Source of the DNA: Patiria miniata
Taxonomy: Eukaryota; Echinodermata; Asteroidea; Valvatida; Asterinidae
Reading direction: 5' to 3'
Length of the DNA stretch: 64,000 bases
Assembly (NCBI RefSeq): GCF_015706575.1
Contig: NW_024037064.1
Coordinates: forward strand, 10,145,606 to 10,209,605
In this document: one piece after another, positions 1-12,534 of the stretch
Position numbering within the stretch: position 1 is the first letter of the stretch
How the letters are laid out: each line of letters begins with the position of its first letter
Position numbers and translations under genes: made by a program
Notes under the pieces: model-generated
Database searches by the model: none
What the model saw: the letters and a program-made list of their open reading frames with translations, nothing else
What the model was told of the DNA's origin: nothing

Positions 1-240
1 ATCAATGGTCAACCAGTGCAATACTGCTTCGGTGTATGCACTGATGGCTCAGGTATCTATGTTGCAATGCATAATGGTGACAATACCATGACGGGTCATA
101 TCCATCGCTATGACCCTCAAGGTGACTTTCTCCAGTGCATCGCACAGGGTCTGCGCTCGCCCTGGGAAATCACATTTACATCTGATGGTCAGCTGGCAGT
201 GGCTGACCACTTCTCAGTCAAGATATATCACCAGGTGTGA
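1..240 (+). CDS. TRIM-NHL gene A, 3' end of last exon (partial)
   Basis: The window opens inside the final coding exon of a TRIM-NHL gene, in frame from base 1, ending with TGA at 238-240. The 79 visible residues match the propeller end of genes B-D: a GVCTDGSGIYVAM strand, a GHIHRYDPQGDF strand, and the closing LAVADHFSVKIYHQV. They form the last one to two NHL blades, normally a surface for protein or RNA binding in TRIM E3 ligases. Residues at the blade turns differ from B-D (QYCF, HNGDNT, LRSPW, DHFSV) while the framework strands are the same. The rest of the gene lies upstream of the window. Assignment rests on homology to the complete neighbours. Confidence 0.9.
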   Translation: MNGQPVQYCFGVCTDGSGIYVAMHNGDNTMTGHIHRYDPQGDFLQCIAQGLRSPWEITFTSDGQLAVADHFSVKIYHQV

Positions 241-324
241 TACGACATTGTAATCAGTCATGTCAATGTCTAATCATCGCAGACATGTCGATAGAAAAAA
301 AATAAGAGTGGTTCTAATCACAAA

Positions 325-361
325 AATAAACTTGTACAATATTGATACAACATACAATAAA
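325..361 (+). terminator. Polyadenylation signals of gene A
   Basis: Two AATAAA hexamers (325-330 and 356-361) lie about 90-120 bases after the gene A stop codon. That is the usual place for cleavage and polyadenylation; no transcript evidence is available. Confidence 0.5.
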
Positions 362-2107
362 AAAAGAAAATCACACGGTATTGGATAACCATGTACTATT
401 TTGACTTTCTGATCGATCGGTCGATTTTGTTCAAAACTGTGGGCGGTTAAGGATTTTTCTCCTTAATTTTATTAAGTATGTACATGTATATTTAGAGCTG
501 TCAGTGTGGGTCTTTGGTTTAAACCTTATTTTAACACAATGATCACTTAAAGAGAGAAATGATGAATTTCTTAAAACACTATTCAATACAACACCGGGGA
601 AACGTACCATTTTTCGACTGTACATGTAAGCAGTTTATATTTCCAGTAAATTGCATCTTTCAAAAAGGCAATTTTCAATGTTCAGCCAACCTTATTTTTC
701 TTTGATAAATGGCTGTTTCGGATTATAATGAGTCACCCTTTTTAGTTTTGCCTTTTCTCAACAAACAATGCGCAGTTCCTGATAACTAAGGGTTTGGTAA
801 TTAGAAGCAAAGAAACACCGTAGACAACAAAAATGCTTCGAATAAAAGCTCTAAATAACTCGGGCAACTGTCAATATCGACGCACAGCAAGAACAAAAAA
901 GTACATGTTTTGCCAAAAATGACATCGCAGTTTTGCTTATGATTTGCATTCGCAATACGGTATTACGGCTCTTGCAACAAATTTATACCGATTATGACAA
1001 TTCCATCCAATCAATTCTATAAAATTGACGGTATGGACCCCATCAATGGTATGGAATAATACTGATATCAATGATCTACTCGTTATAATATTGGCTAGTC
1101 ATTATCCCTCCTACATGTATGCAAACAAACATTCTGTGCAAGTTTTCCTTTCAGTCAAAATCAGTCTTTTTAACGATTGAGTGCTCTCTGACAAAATAAG
1201 GCAGGGTTGACTGGCTGTGATAGTTTATGTGTCGTGCTACAGCTATGCTTTGACTGTAGGTGATAGATAAGACATGTGCCTACTACTTATCTGCTTGTGT
1301 CTGTTGACTTAATTTGACTAGTCACAGTGCTTGCTTGAAATACATGTATGATCTGACTGTTTGGTGACTAGCCATAAGAGGCATGATAAGAAAGAGGGTT
1401 GATTTGTTGACTGTCTGTGACTGATCAGACAGCAGGAGGGTTGAACAATACATTGAAGTTTAGCCTAGATGTCCAGTTGGATGCGCATACACTAATTACA
1501 ATGGATCATAGTTTAAGCAATACATGCCAACTATGTTAAGTATAAGTATGTTAGGTATTTGAATTCTAGTCAGCTCGCCTGTAAATGCGCAATTATGGGA
1601 AATTGTTTCATTCTACGTTGATTTCACTTTGCTCCTGTTGAAAAAAATGGCTTGGTTGATGGTAATAGACTTGAATTTTCCAAAAAAAGTAAGAGAAAAC
1701 AAAATATCACATTGAATCAAATGCAGTGAAAGTTTGAAAAAAAAATTGTTTAAGAATGATATTGAAGGAAAAACCCTAACCGTAAGCGTGGTTGAAGCAA
1801 ATAAGATTTGTAATTCATGTATATAAAAATTCATCCTAAGATCAAGTACTATAGAGATGAATAACTGAAATCGTTATTGGAGAGAACGTTTGGGATACCA
1901 TTACATTGTATTACGATTTGTTTGTACAATGTATATCAATTGTTCTGGTACGTCAGATGTATTTTATTTTTCAACAAACAATACACTGGATCTGACAACT
2001 GAGGATTATTGTAATATCATTATCAGTCCTTTGTGCAGTCCTTTAATATCAGTCCTTTATGCATCATGAACAGAAGTTACGAGAATTGATTTATCTTTTA
2101 AACAAAA

Positions 2108-2761
2108 CGTCACCGACACCACGAAGTAACACTCTACCGTGTTAAACCATATTTTTGTCGATTTTCAGTTTTTTGGACTTTTAAACATTATTCATCAAGG
2201 CCTACCATTGCACGAAGTTTCAAAGCTTCAAGAGCTTTACTTTAATAATTACGCTAAGTATCCATGGCAACTTTTGCGCAAAAGTGACAATTTTCGTTTT
2301 CATGAAGTAACACTCGAGTTCCATTTTCCATTGCAATGCATGGCGCGCACTCTGCTCATAAGTGAGCAAAAACGTTTTCACGAAGTAACACTCTTCTTGT
2401 AACAAGTTGTATGAGCGCGCGCGCGCTGACCTGAAGTTGCACTTTCCTCGTGTTAAATACATTGAAGAGTGTTACTTCGTGAAAACGAAAATTTACAGTT
2501 TCGCAGCTTTTTCGGTTTCACGAACTAACACTCATCTTTTTTCTCTTATTTCTTGTTTATTTAATACACAAACGAGTGAAAAACAGCAGATTTAATAAAT
2601 TCAATTCATCAAGTGTCCACAACGAGAAACCCAACTGAAAATACTCTGTCGTTTTGACGCAAAGTGTTGTTTTAGAAGGCGTTCAACTTTAGTTGCCGTT
2701 TTCTCCGATTGCTAGTTTTTACTGGTATGTAGATGGGTGTTACTTCGTGGTGTCGGTGACG
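2108..2761. mobile_element. CGTCACCG-ended non-autonomous DNA transposon, copy 1
   Basis: A 654-bp element with inverted ends: CGTCACCGACACCACGAAG at the left and its reverse complement at the right. It is flanked by AAAA on both sides (2104-2107, 2762-2765). The paralogous spacer C shows the unoccupied target with a single AAAA at 23595-23598 in TTTTAACCAAAAGTCC, so the 4-bp duplication is directly supported. Inside are about six copies, in both orientations, of a motif like TTTTCACGAAGTAACACTC (near 2120, 2300, 2380, 2470, 2520 and 2740) and a central CG-alternating tract near 2414. No transposase is encoded. Superfamily unknown; the 4-bp duplication excludes the 2-bp Tc1/mariner and 8-bp hAT patterns. 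Confidence 0.85.
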
Positions 2762-5700
2762 AAAAGTCTAATTACACATGTGTAATTTTCTCGAAATTAA
2801 CGATATATTTTGACTAAATGTTGGTTCATATAGATAACATGAGGATAAGTTTGTAAATGGAGAACACTGAAATAAACGTAAGATAACCTAACATTTGTTT
2901 AAAGGGTTAAATTCAAGCCAAGTGATCGGTTATTTTAATGCTACATCTAGTTTAGTAAACTGTGGTGCATCATTTGTAAACAGGCTTTTGGAGTCGTGTA
3001 TTTACCTACTGCATGTGAAAGGCCGATACACAGGGCTTCACGATAACAGTACGTGTTTGTAGTTGAATTCAGGTTGCGCAGACAGAAAGGGTCAGCCTGA
3101 CACGGGACCATACTAAATCTCCTTGAGTGCCAATATTGAACGAAGTTCAAATAGATCGACCGCGCATTCAGCGCCTTACACTCGTCTCATGATCTACTTG
3201 TCTAGGCCTATCTGTATATTTTGGCCTAATGTTTTCATTTCATGGAATAATTTCAGACAAATTAGCAACCTTGTTTTTATTTCAACAAAGCGAGGATTTC
3301 TTTACTATTCATATGTCTACATATGAAGCTTTGTTAAAAGTGACTTACATGTGGCATGTTTTACTCATTACGCCGACAACCCTCTAATTGTTTTGACTTT
3401 TTGTAAATGACATTCATCCTTTAAATTCCTAATTAAATAGTCCCATTATCGACACTCTATTTGATTACAGAAAGTAGGAATTTCGTAAGTCAGTCAGAAC
3501 ATTTGCCCCACAATACTAAATAAATATAACCCATGCAAGTTAAAAGCAAAGTAATCACGCGGTTTATATCTTATTTATTTTTGTGGTTTTTTTTCCTTTT
3601 TCTAAATACAAATGTATTAAATTTAAATGAGAAATCGAAGGGAAAAAATGTACTATTACGTTTAGGAGTGATTATATTGCTAACTTAATTTTGAATCACC
3701 CAGGGTGACTCTTTGAAAACATCTTTCAGTACGGCACCGAGGATACATGTACTTTTCTTTTAGATTTAGATTTAAAAAAAAAATGATTAAAAGCAAAACA
3801 GTATTAACAGCAGATATATTAGCGCAATGAGCCGTTTAAAAAAAAAACGTGGACAAAAATTTAAAGTTTTCGTCTTCATAAATCATATACATTCCTTATA
3901 AGGTTCATTTTAAATTATTTAAAGGCTGGAGCTTCTTTCGAAACCTCCCCACCCCCACCGATCAAACCCATCCACCCCCCCCCCCCCCCCCTACGGAAAA
4001 AAATAATGAAAAATAAGCAAGGGGAAAATAGATTATAAAACAATAATAAACAAAAATGAAAAAGGCAAACACTAATACAATATTAAAACAAAAGTTAAAA
4101 CAGTTTATTTAATGCAGTTCTGTGGAATGAGATGGGAAGGAGAAGTGCCCTGGGAAAAGAAAAGAAAATGTGTGCAAAGTACCCCCTCGACGGTAACAAA
4201 GAGAGAGTTGAGGGGACCACTGGAAGAGACATTCGAACGCACTGTCGACTGAACCTGATGACGCCATCTAAGTTAAATTGCAAGATTAATTTGATAATAC
4301 ATTTTTTTTGGCACGATTCAGAGTAACAAAAAAAGTTCGAACAGGTGGATCACGAACACAATCAAATAGTCAGATAGAATTGGCGCAGGATAAATTGGCG
4401 TGCTGTCTCTTGGAGGCGCTCTTCATGTTACATTTCACGTCGACTTGTACTTCCGCGTTCATTATTGCGTCCAGGAAACCAACTGAAAGTGAAATATTCT
4501 CTTCGTTTGACTCGACAGGAACAACAAAATTTTACCCTTCAACCCAGAAACGTGGGATAAATGTGAGCAAAATATATCTGTCAACCGTGAATCCTGGAGA
4601 GGCATTTTGTTGTGAAATGATGATGTTGTTTTTTGGGGGGGGGTGTGTGCGACGTGTGAAATTATAACGTTCGTTAGGCATGTTATTGTTTAGTTCGCAA
4701 ATTTGGGACTCTCTCAATACTATGTATGAATGTTACTGTAATGTTGGGCTTACTTGCTGTGTTAGTAATGGCAGTACCCGATTGCAAAGTACCGGTGCAA
4801 GCAAAACTAATCGTGAAGTGGAGCACCGGCCTGTTCAATATAAGAGAAAGAAAAGACACTTGAAGTTTTATGTTTTGAGACTTAGGCCTTTTTTATAAAT
4901 TAAAACCTAAACACCTGCTAAACATTTGGCAAACATGATATGCAAGCATGAAAGGTCCCTTTATGTGTTTGGAATCATCTAAATAGTTCGCTAACATACC
5001 ATGTTGAATATCAGCTAGCTTAATTTTGTGGAAAGAGGGCAGGGTTTTGATTTATGAACACAATTTGTAAATAATAAAAGAGGTGTCTTAAGCTACCATG
5101 ACTACATAATATCGATATTTTAATTGACATAATTACATGACACATTTTATTAGAGTGTCTGCGCTCATGTATGCTACCTGGTCCTGGCTATTGCTTTATC
5201 CTTTTTAGAAGGCTGTGAATATTTGGGCGGCCCCGTTTTCTTTTAGTAATACGTTAATTTAGCAGAGGTCGTCTCAGATTCCTCCGGCAAACTAGCGTAC
5301 GCTAAAAGAAAGCCGGTGCAGCCACGGTGTGAGGAAATTAATAAATTAGTATCAGATACTTTAGGAAATCCTCTTCAAAAATAACTTTTAAATCCACTTC
5401 CTTTTTGTAAACGAATGACAGCTTGTAGAAGAACGTAAACATAAAGAGAAAACCACGACATGTTACCCCGTATGACGTGTGATTTTCACTTTCCATATGA
5501 TGAACACCAAAAGTGCCTTCTTTAACTTGTTCTGAAATAATAATATTTTACACTGCAAAAATGATAATTGTGAGTGTGTGTGTTTTTTTTTTTTAAAGTG
5601 TCGTCAGCATTCACAATTTCCCCTGTAAAGTGCATGATGTACGAGATTCGCTTCTTTTTCTTCTGGTTAATAACCAAGCAGCTTCCATAGTGAATGTCCT

Positions 5701-6083
5701 TTTTCAGGAAATGTAGCATGTACCGGTACATAAGTCCATAATGCTTTGTGCTCTCAATACTAAGGAAGGCCAGTATTTGAGACACATATTTTATAGAACA
5801 ACTATGGAGCATCTTATCACTAGTAAAATGATAGATTGCATTCAAAAACTGGACAGGAATGATGAATTTCAACATTAGATGATTAAAGTCACTTTCAGAT
5901 TTCTCTGCCTTCCCGCATTAACCCACATCTAAAAATGCCAAGGAAGCATCACAGATAAAATAAAAGTTGTGATATTTTTAAGAGGATGTTTAGTTATGGA
6001 TTATGGGTGTGATTTGGACTTTTTAATTCACATCTTGAGAGTCCTGTACCTGGCGATTCGTTTTAAATACAAAGCACATCCTG

Positions 6084-6113
6084 CCAATTACTATTGGTCC
6101 CAACCCATATAAG
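6084..6113 (+). promoter_or_regulatory. Putative core promoter of gene B
   Basis: CCAATTACTATTGG (6084-6097), a CCAAT box with a second one inverted, is followed by TATAAG at 6108-6113, about 90 bases before the ATG. Gene C keeps the paired box (18382-18395) but has TATTAG instead of TATAAG. In gene D both CCAAT elements are altered (27144-27157). This is inference from motif and spacing. The stretch just before each ATG (a pyrimidine-rich run, then TTATTAG) could alternatively be a splice acceptor for an upstream 5' UTR exon. Confidence 0.35.
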
Positions 6114-6201
6114 AAGACATGCGAATGATCAAGTCATGATACATTTTTAGCATTCGTATTTTTTTCACAAAATACGTTTTTTCCACATTTATTAGACCAA
6201 A

Positions 6202-7507
6202 ATGGCGACCGGACCTGCAGTAAGTTCAGCTCTAGAGACGATCAGCAGACATCATCTTGAGTGCTGCATCTGTCAAGAGAGATACCAACAGCCCAAGATA
6301 TTAGAATGCCTGCATAGCTTCTGTGAGCAATGTCTGCTGAAATACTGCAGCACGAAGCACGAGGGCTATACAGCAATTCCTTGCCCTGTGTGTCGGCAGG
6401 AGACGAAACTTCCCGAGTCTGGGGTAAATGGTCTGAAAACCAACTTTTATCTGATTGGTCTGGTTGAGGAGTTTGAACTGCAGGAAAGGGTGGTGTGTTC
6501 GGGTGACACAAAGCTGCTCTGCGAGACATGTGATGATGGCAATGAGGCAACACATCGGTGTCTGGATTGTTCACTTAATATCTGCTCACGATGTCACAGT
6601 TCACACAAACGAGTTCCTGTAACATCAAGCCACGTAATAGCTCCTTTGGACGACGTTCGTGAGGGAAAGGTGAAACTGAAGAAGAAAAACCCAAGACAAC
6701 ATCCAAAATGTCCAGTACATGAGGGCGAAGTGGCAAGGTTCTTCTGCAAGACATGTGATACTTTGATCTGCCGAGATTGTACCGTCATTGACCACTGTAA
6801 GCCAGAACACTCGTACATTGACAGAAATCTGGCCACATCGAAGTGCAAGCAATCGTTGGCTGAACTGGTCTCTCCACTTGAAAACACAATGACAGAACTC
6901 CAGAAATCACGAGAAAAAGTCTCAAGAATAAAAGAAGATTTGGGAGTCACAGTTAAGAGGGCCATGACAGAAGTGCAGGACAGAGCAGCTGAGATACGAG
7001 CAGAGGTAACGGTGCAAGAAAATCGCATCCTGGATGACATTAAAAACATCCAAACAGATCGTGAACAAACACTCGACGAATATGAGAAAACTATGGGCTT
7101 TGAAGCGGAGAGATTTCAGCATTCACTAGACACAGCAAGAGAGGTGACAAGGACTGCATCGGATAGTGACTTTCTCTCACTCTATCCAACAATCAGCAAA
7201 GACTTGAAATTGTTGGCAGAACAGAGTACACAATGTATGCCTGGAGTTGACAACAGGCTCGCATTTCTCAAGTTCAAGCAGAGTGAGGGTGTTGGTGGCA
7301 TCAGTCTGGGTGAGGTGGTGACGGAAGACAAATGGGAACTGTGTCGGGAGTTTGGTAGAAATGGAAGAGGTCCAGGAGAGTTCGATGGGGCTTGGGACAT
7401 AGCTGCTCGTCAACCTGATGAGATTGCAGTGACTGACTATGGCAACAAACGAGTTGTGATCTGCAGCATCGATGGCAACCAGAAAAGCACGATCCCGATG
7501 CAAGGAT
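6202..7507 (+). CDS. TRIM-NHL E3 ubiquitin ligase B, exon 1
   Basis: The first coding exon starts at an ATG in good context (AAAATGGCG) and encodes 435 residues plus one base of the next codon. A complete C3HC4 RING is visible (C21, C24, C36, H38, C41, C44, C61, C64), so ubiquitin-ligase activity is expected. B-box 1 ligands are C107, C110, C120, C123, C128, C131, H135 and H144. B-box 2 ligands are C170, H173, C182, C185, C190, C193, H198 and H203. A charged coiled coil follows (about 208-330), then the first NHL blade (about 377-435). There is no room for the filamin-type domain found in TRIM2/TRIM3. The exon ends CAAGGAT with donor GTAAGT, identical in C and D. Exon 2 at 8260-8882 completes a 642-residue protein, probably a cytosolic sensor or regulator. 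Confidence 0.93.
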
Positions 7508-8259
7508 GTAAGTTTTAATTACCGTGCATTGCAATCTCCCAAATTATGCACACGTACATGTATTTCTTTCCCTGTCATTTGTTTTTACTTTACCTCAAAA
7601 GATCTGATGAAACTATTAATCACAGTAAATTTGATGCGAAACATGTTTTAATGAATACCTTGGTTTTCATAACATGGAGATTTTTAAATATAAATACATC
7701 GGCCATGTCAAAAATCAAGTTCCCTTGCTGTTTTTCATAAATTAACAAACACTAGGCATACTGTAAATTTAACCTCATGTTTGATATTGGGTTTTTGCCC
7801 TGTCTCCGCATATTTTTAATTAGTTTGCTTTTGTTTTTTCATGAATTTTGTTTGCTCGTTTCATGAAATTTTTTTCAAAGAATGAAAGTTCAAGAAAAAT
7901 CCATTTAAAATGAAAGAAATATAAGTTTTCCTGATACACTTCCTGATACACTGGTTCACTGGTTAATTTCACAACTGTTGTCGGGAGTCTTTTAGTTGTT
8001 TTCCTATTATCCCACTGAAACATACAAAAGGCAATTATCGAAAGGCTTAAACATCAATATGTACAGGATACCTTAAGACACAGTGATATCCCTAACATGT
8101 ACATTTACACGTACAAATGTACATGTATATTTGACAATGTATATTTTTTGGCCAGGGACACATTAATTATCACTCTAATTCATTTTTGATATTTTTATAA
8201 ATTGCAATTCAGATTGAAATTGACCACTATTGTTTGTTTTTACATCTTGCCCCCTGCAG
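7508..8259 (+). other. Intron of gene B (phase 1)
   Basis: A 752-base intron with donor GTAAGT and acceptor CCCCCTGCAG. It splits a cysteine codon (T|GT) inside the propeller. It is similar over most of its length to the gene C intron, including a shared stretch around CAGGATACCTTAAGACACAG. It holds no gene. Confidence 0.88.
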
Positions 8260-8882
8260 GTCCACGCGGCATCGCAGCGAAACGCAGCGACAATCGTCTG
8301 GTGGTTGTTGAGCAAAGCGCATCCCAGGTGAAGGTGTTCAACAGCGACAACACGCTGGCATACGAGTTCCCAACGGTGCCGCCGAGTGAGGTTGGTAAGA
8401 CCGCGATTGGCCTCCATAGCGTAGCTGTCAAGAATGATGGTACCATTGCAGTGGGAGATGTGGCGAGGATGGTATTGACAGTGCACAGCCCCACTGATGG
8501 TGAGCTCCTTCATACCATACCAGTCAAGATTAAACCTTATTTTCTGGCTTTTGACAGCAATGATCGAGCGATAATAAGTGACAATACATCAGAGACAGTG
8601 GATATTGCCGGTGGCAATGGTACTACAAAACGCACCTTCAAACCCACCATCAATGGTCAACCAGTATGTAACTGCTACGGTGTATGCACTGATAGCTCAG
8701 GTATCTATGTTGCAATGTCGAATGGTTTGAACACGGGTCATATCCACCACTATGACCCTCAAGGTGGCTTCCTTCAGTGCATCGCACAGGGTCTGTACCA
8801 ACCGCGGGGTATCACATTCACATCTGGTGGGCAGCTGGCAGTGGCTGACTGGACCTCAGTCAAAATGCATCACCAGGTGTGA
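8260..8882 (+). CDS. TRIM-NHL E3 ubiquitin ligase B, exon 2
   Basis: This exon supplies the remaining 206 residues and ends with TGA at 8880-8882. It opens with PRGIAAKRSDNRLVVVEQ and continues through repeated NHL-type strands (AVKNDGTIAVGD, RAIISDN, GIYVAM, GQLAVADW), so with exon 1 it should close a six-bladed propeller. The positions that differ most from genes C and D are at blade turns: CNCY, SNGLNT, LYQPR and DWTSV. In the NHL family these turns line the binding face. The ligand is unknown. Confidence 0.92.
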
Positions 8883-8969
8883 TACAACATTGTAATCAGT
8901 CATGTCAATTTCTCATCATTTGAGGCATGTTGATAGAAAAAGTAAAGAGCAGTCCTATCACAACAATGA

Positions 8970-8975
8970 ATTAAA
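8970..8975 (+). terminator. Possible polyadenylation signal of gene B (ATTAAA)
   Basis: ATTAAA lies about 90 bases after the stop. The same variant hexamer is at 21222-21227 after gene C. There is no canonical AATAAA this close. Confidence 0.3.
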
Positions 8976-10850
8976 AGTTTTAGAATATTGGTACATCACG
9001 TATTATACAAAAAAAACGTGTACGGTATTGGATTGCATGTGTTACCAGTATTATTTTGACTTTCTGATCAATCGGTCGATTTTGTCCACAAAAGTGGGCG
9101 GTTGTCTTAATTTCGTCAAGTATAATTATTATGAGTCACCTTTGCAGTTCATTCAAAAGAAAAAAAGATAAGATAAAAAATTTACATTGAATCAAATCCG
9201 GTGATCATTTTGAAAAAGCTTTAAGAATCAAATTGAAGAAGGAAAACCCTAAAAGCAAATAAGGTTTTTAATTCATGTATATTAACTTTCATCCTCAGCT
9301 CATGTACTATTAGGATAAACAAATATAACGCTATTCGTGAGAAATCTTGAAATACCACGATTACAGTTTTGTTTCAATATCAATTTTTCTCATACGTTTA
9401 TGTATTTCGTTTTTCAACAAACAACATACTGGTTCTGACAACTGAGGGTGTCAATGTGATATGAATACAAATTGTAGCCCATTGGCAAAATTATGTGCAC
9501 AATATACGCTCATTGGCCAACTGTGAGAGACTATTTAAACAATGAAACTCCAGAAAGACACCAACAAAAATGAATTCGGCCCGAAAGCCTAGCAGGCCTA
9601 TCGCAATAGTTCTGGCAAACTTTTATCTAACAACAGCAGATAGAAGCCTTTGCCAAGAAATTGCGTCACTTGTAGAGCTAAGGTTGATCGTTCTGTTAAA
9701 AACATATTCTAATTTATATTCAACCTGCCTGTAAATACGCAGTTTGGAAAATATGATCATCCTATGCTGATTTTGACTTCGCTTATTTCAAAACAAGGTT
9801 TTATTAGTTGGTTTCAGTTGCCTCAATGGGTCGAGTTATGTAGAGAAATTGAAATTCGAGAAGAAAGTGGAATAAAATAAACATTCCATGGAAACAAATG
9901 CAGTGATTATTACAACTCATGTTGTTAATCATGTGAGCTAGCTCCTATGAAACGAAACATTGTTTTGTTTCTTTAATTAAAACCAGCATAACCTTCAGGT
10001 TATTATGTACTGTTAAGAAGTCATGCACGAGAAATGTTTGAACTGACAGTTCAATTATATACAAATGTATTTAGAATTTTCTCGACATCTACGATTATAT
10101 GTTGTGAACTTGTGAGTACATTTTAGATTACATGCTACTCAGTTTGTAAATATTGAATACTGAAAGTGAGAAGGCCCGATTTGTTTCAAGGTTTCAATTA
10201 CCCCACGTGATGGGTGCTTGACCAATAGGAATGTATAAGCTTTCCTGGGGATTTTATGACAAGGATTAGCTTTCAATTTAAAAGAAAACAAAAACAGTGT
10301 TGGTAAATTTGTAACTCAATGATCAAGTTACATGCATACATTTCTTTCAACTGTTTAAAAAAAATTGACAGTTTCCCAAAAAATCTCGAAATAATTTAAA
10401 AACTGTTTAAATATTTCAAGTAGAGTCAAATTCAAAATTAAATTTGATTAATCTGTCTAAGACATTTTGTTTAATTGCTGTTAGCCATTTTGTTTAATTG
10501 TGTAAGTACACAATTTCTCGAAATGTGATCATTCTCTGTTGATTTGACTTATATTAACTTATTTCAAAACTTAGTTTTATTAGTTGATTTCAGCTGCTTC
10601 AATGAATGGGTTGGTAATTTGGTATATTTAAGAAGCTTAAATTCCAGAAGAAACTTCATCAAAAGCATTACATAGAAAACATAATGTGATAATTACGACT
10701 CATGAGAATCATATAGACGAAATCTTGAAGTTAAAAAAACGGCTTAGGGAAGTTTTAGCTCTTGTGTTCGTATTTGCATTGTCGCCAACATACATGTAAC
10801 ACTGGAGTTATCATGAACAGAAGTTACGAGAATTGTTGTATATATCTTTT

Positions 10851-11342
10851 GCTTTTGTTGTAATTTTCAGAAATGAACTATTTGAGGGGTTAGTATAATA
10901 GATCAAATATTGTTACACAGACATGTTTGAAGTTTTGTGTTCAAAAATGCTGGAAAAACAAAAATGTTCAAGTAGTCTGGTTCCTTGACTCCACTAAAGA
11001 TAAAATGGATCAATTTATAGATGCCGGAAAATTGTAAGGTAAGGGAACCAGTCTAGCTGGCCTGCACCCGTTCATGAACGTAACCAATAGCAAACAAAAT
11101 TTGGACTGAAAAAAGTGTAAAGTTGGAGCAGAAGTTGAAAAATAGTTAGGTTTTTCCAACGGTGGTGGGCCAACCACCGTTGGAAATGTATACAAAAATA
11201 CAATTTTCTTAAAAATGACTTCGCACCAGGTGCCATAATTTTACAGGATGCTTTAGACTGTCATTTACCAACATCCTAGTAAGGTATTTCGTATAAACTT
11301 GGTAGTTTTATTTTTCGATATTTGCAAATGTTGTATATTCCC
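10851..11342. mobile_element. GGGAATATAC-ended MITE, copy in spacer B
   Basis: This segment matches 22120-22632 but lies at a different place in the paralogous unit, so it moved independently. The right end GCAAATGTTGTATATTCCC is the reverse complement of the left end of the other copy; this copy has lost the outermost bases on its left. The orthologous place in spacer C (23580-23600) lacks it. Two internal hairpins are visible, one formed by AGTCTGGTTCC and GGAACCAGTCT, the other at 11154-11185. Confidence 0.8.
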
Positions 11343-12280
11343 TTTAAACATTAATGTATATTCTCGACATCAACGATATGTTTTGAGAAGATTGTGGTTC
11401 ATATAGATTTCATGAGATAAAGTAAGTGAATAGTGAATACTGAAATATACGTAAGATGCTAACCTGATTTTTATCAAAGGGGTACATTCAAGCAACGTGA
11501 TCGGTTCTTGGCCAATAGGTATGTTTTCACTGTCCTAGCTAGGTATTTCATGACAAAGTTCCCAATTGGAAAGGAAAATAGTGTTTTAGAACAATTAAAT
11601 GCTACAGCTATAGCTTATTAAACTGTGGTGCATGTTTTGTGTGCAGGCTTGTACTTTGCATGTGTGCATGTGTAAGGCCGATACACAGGACTTCACGATA
11701 CCAGTACGCGAATGCAATTGACTTTGCCCAAACAGAAGGAGTCACACAAGCCTGACACGAGAAGATACTAATAAATACCCTTGAGTGCCAATTGAACGAA
11801 GTCCAAAAGATCGACCGCGCACTCGAGTACCGTACACTCGTCTACAATGCACTACACTCTACTTGTTTGTCTGTATATTTTGGCTAAAAAAAAACTTGTT
11901 TAATTTCAATAAAGCGGGGATTTCTTCAAACTAATCCATGGTGTGCTAGCTGTATGTTTTGTTCAACTTTTTAAATGACTTACAGGAGGTAGGCGTTACT
12001 CATTTAGCAGACAACACTCTAATTGTTTGGACATTTTTTAATGACACTTAACATTTCGATTCCTAATTAAATAGTCCTGTTATTGAGACTGTATTTGAAT
12101 TTGATGGGGGAGTTTTTTAATGGCAAAGAAGCGGGGTTTTTTTAACTAATTGAATTTGTTTTGGGTTTTTTGGCAATACAAATGTATTCAATTTAAAATG
12201 GGGAATGGGAGGAATATTGCCCCATAATAGGTTGAGGAGTAATTATTCAGCAACGGTGATTCAGACGGGTATATTGTGGA

Positions 12281-12418
12281 GGACTCGAGTCAGTTTATTT
12301 GTTTATTTTTTGTTTGACTCGTGACTGGCATCAGACTCGTTAATTGCCTTTTGGACTCGGTTTGAGTTAGACTTGGCTAGTGACTGATTCGGACTATGTT
12401 CAACTCGAATCGAGTCCA
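12281..12418. repeat. GACTCG-rich repeat element (spacer B copy)
   Basis: About 138 bases with repeated GACTCG-like hexamers, bounded by GGACTCGAGTC and, inverted, AATCGAGTCC. The same element occurs at the matching place in spacer C (24573-24718), so it predates the B-C duplication. I did not find it in spacer A. Confidence 0.5.
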
Positions 12419-12534
12419 TTTCCAAAACAAAAACGTGTTGAAACGTGAGGGAAATTTAAATGAATTTGTTAAGGTACTTTTTAAAAAAAAATTCATATTC
12501 TAATGAAAACGGTCCATTTGAATGGTGTGGAATA

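Larger units (their letters stand above)
241..6083. repeat. Gene-unit spacer A (paralogous to spacers B and C)
   Basis: Spacer between genes A and B. Its start (TAATCAGTCATGTCAATG and following) matches the bases after the stops of B and C. Further shared blocks lie near 1560-1900, 2770-3500 and 3720-4900, for example TTGGAGGCGCTCTTCAT near 4410, 14270 and 25565. The bases just upstream of gene B match those upstream of C and D. The unit was therefore duplicated with its flanks. No coding region is supported here; one mobile element (2108-2761) is listed separately, and I see nothing else definable. Confidence 0.75.

Noticed and set aside
4308-4667. 119-residue frame in spacer A
   Set aside because: The homologous stretches in spacers B and C do not keep the frame.
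6242-7534. Antisense frames over TRIM exons
   Set aside because: Shadows of the strongly supported sense coding exon; same pattern repeats in C and D.
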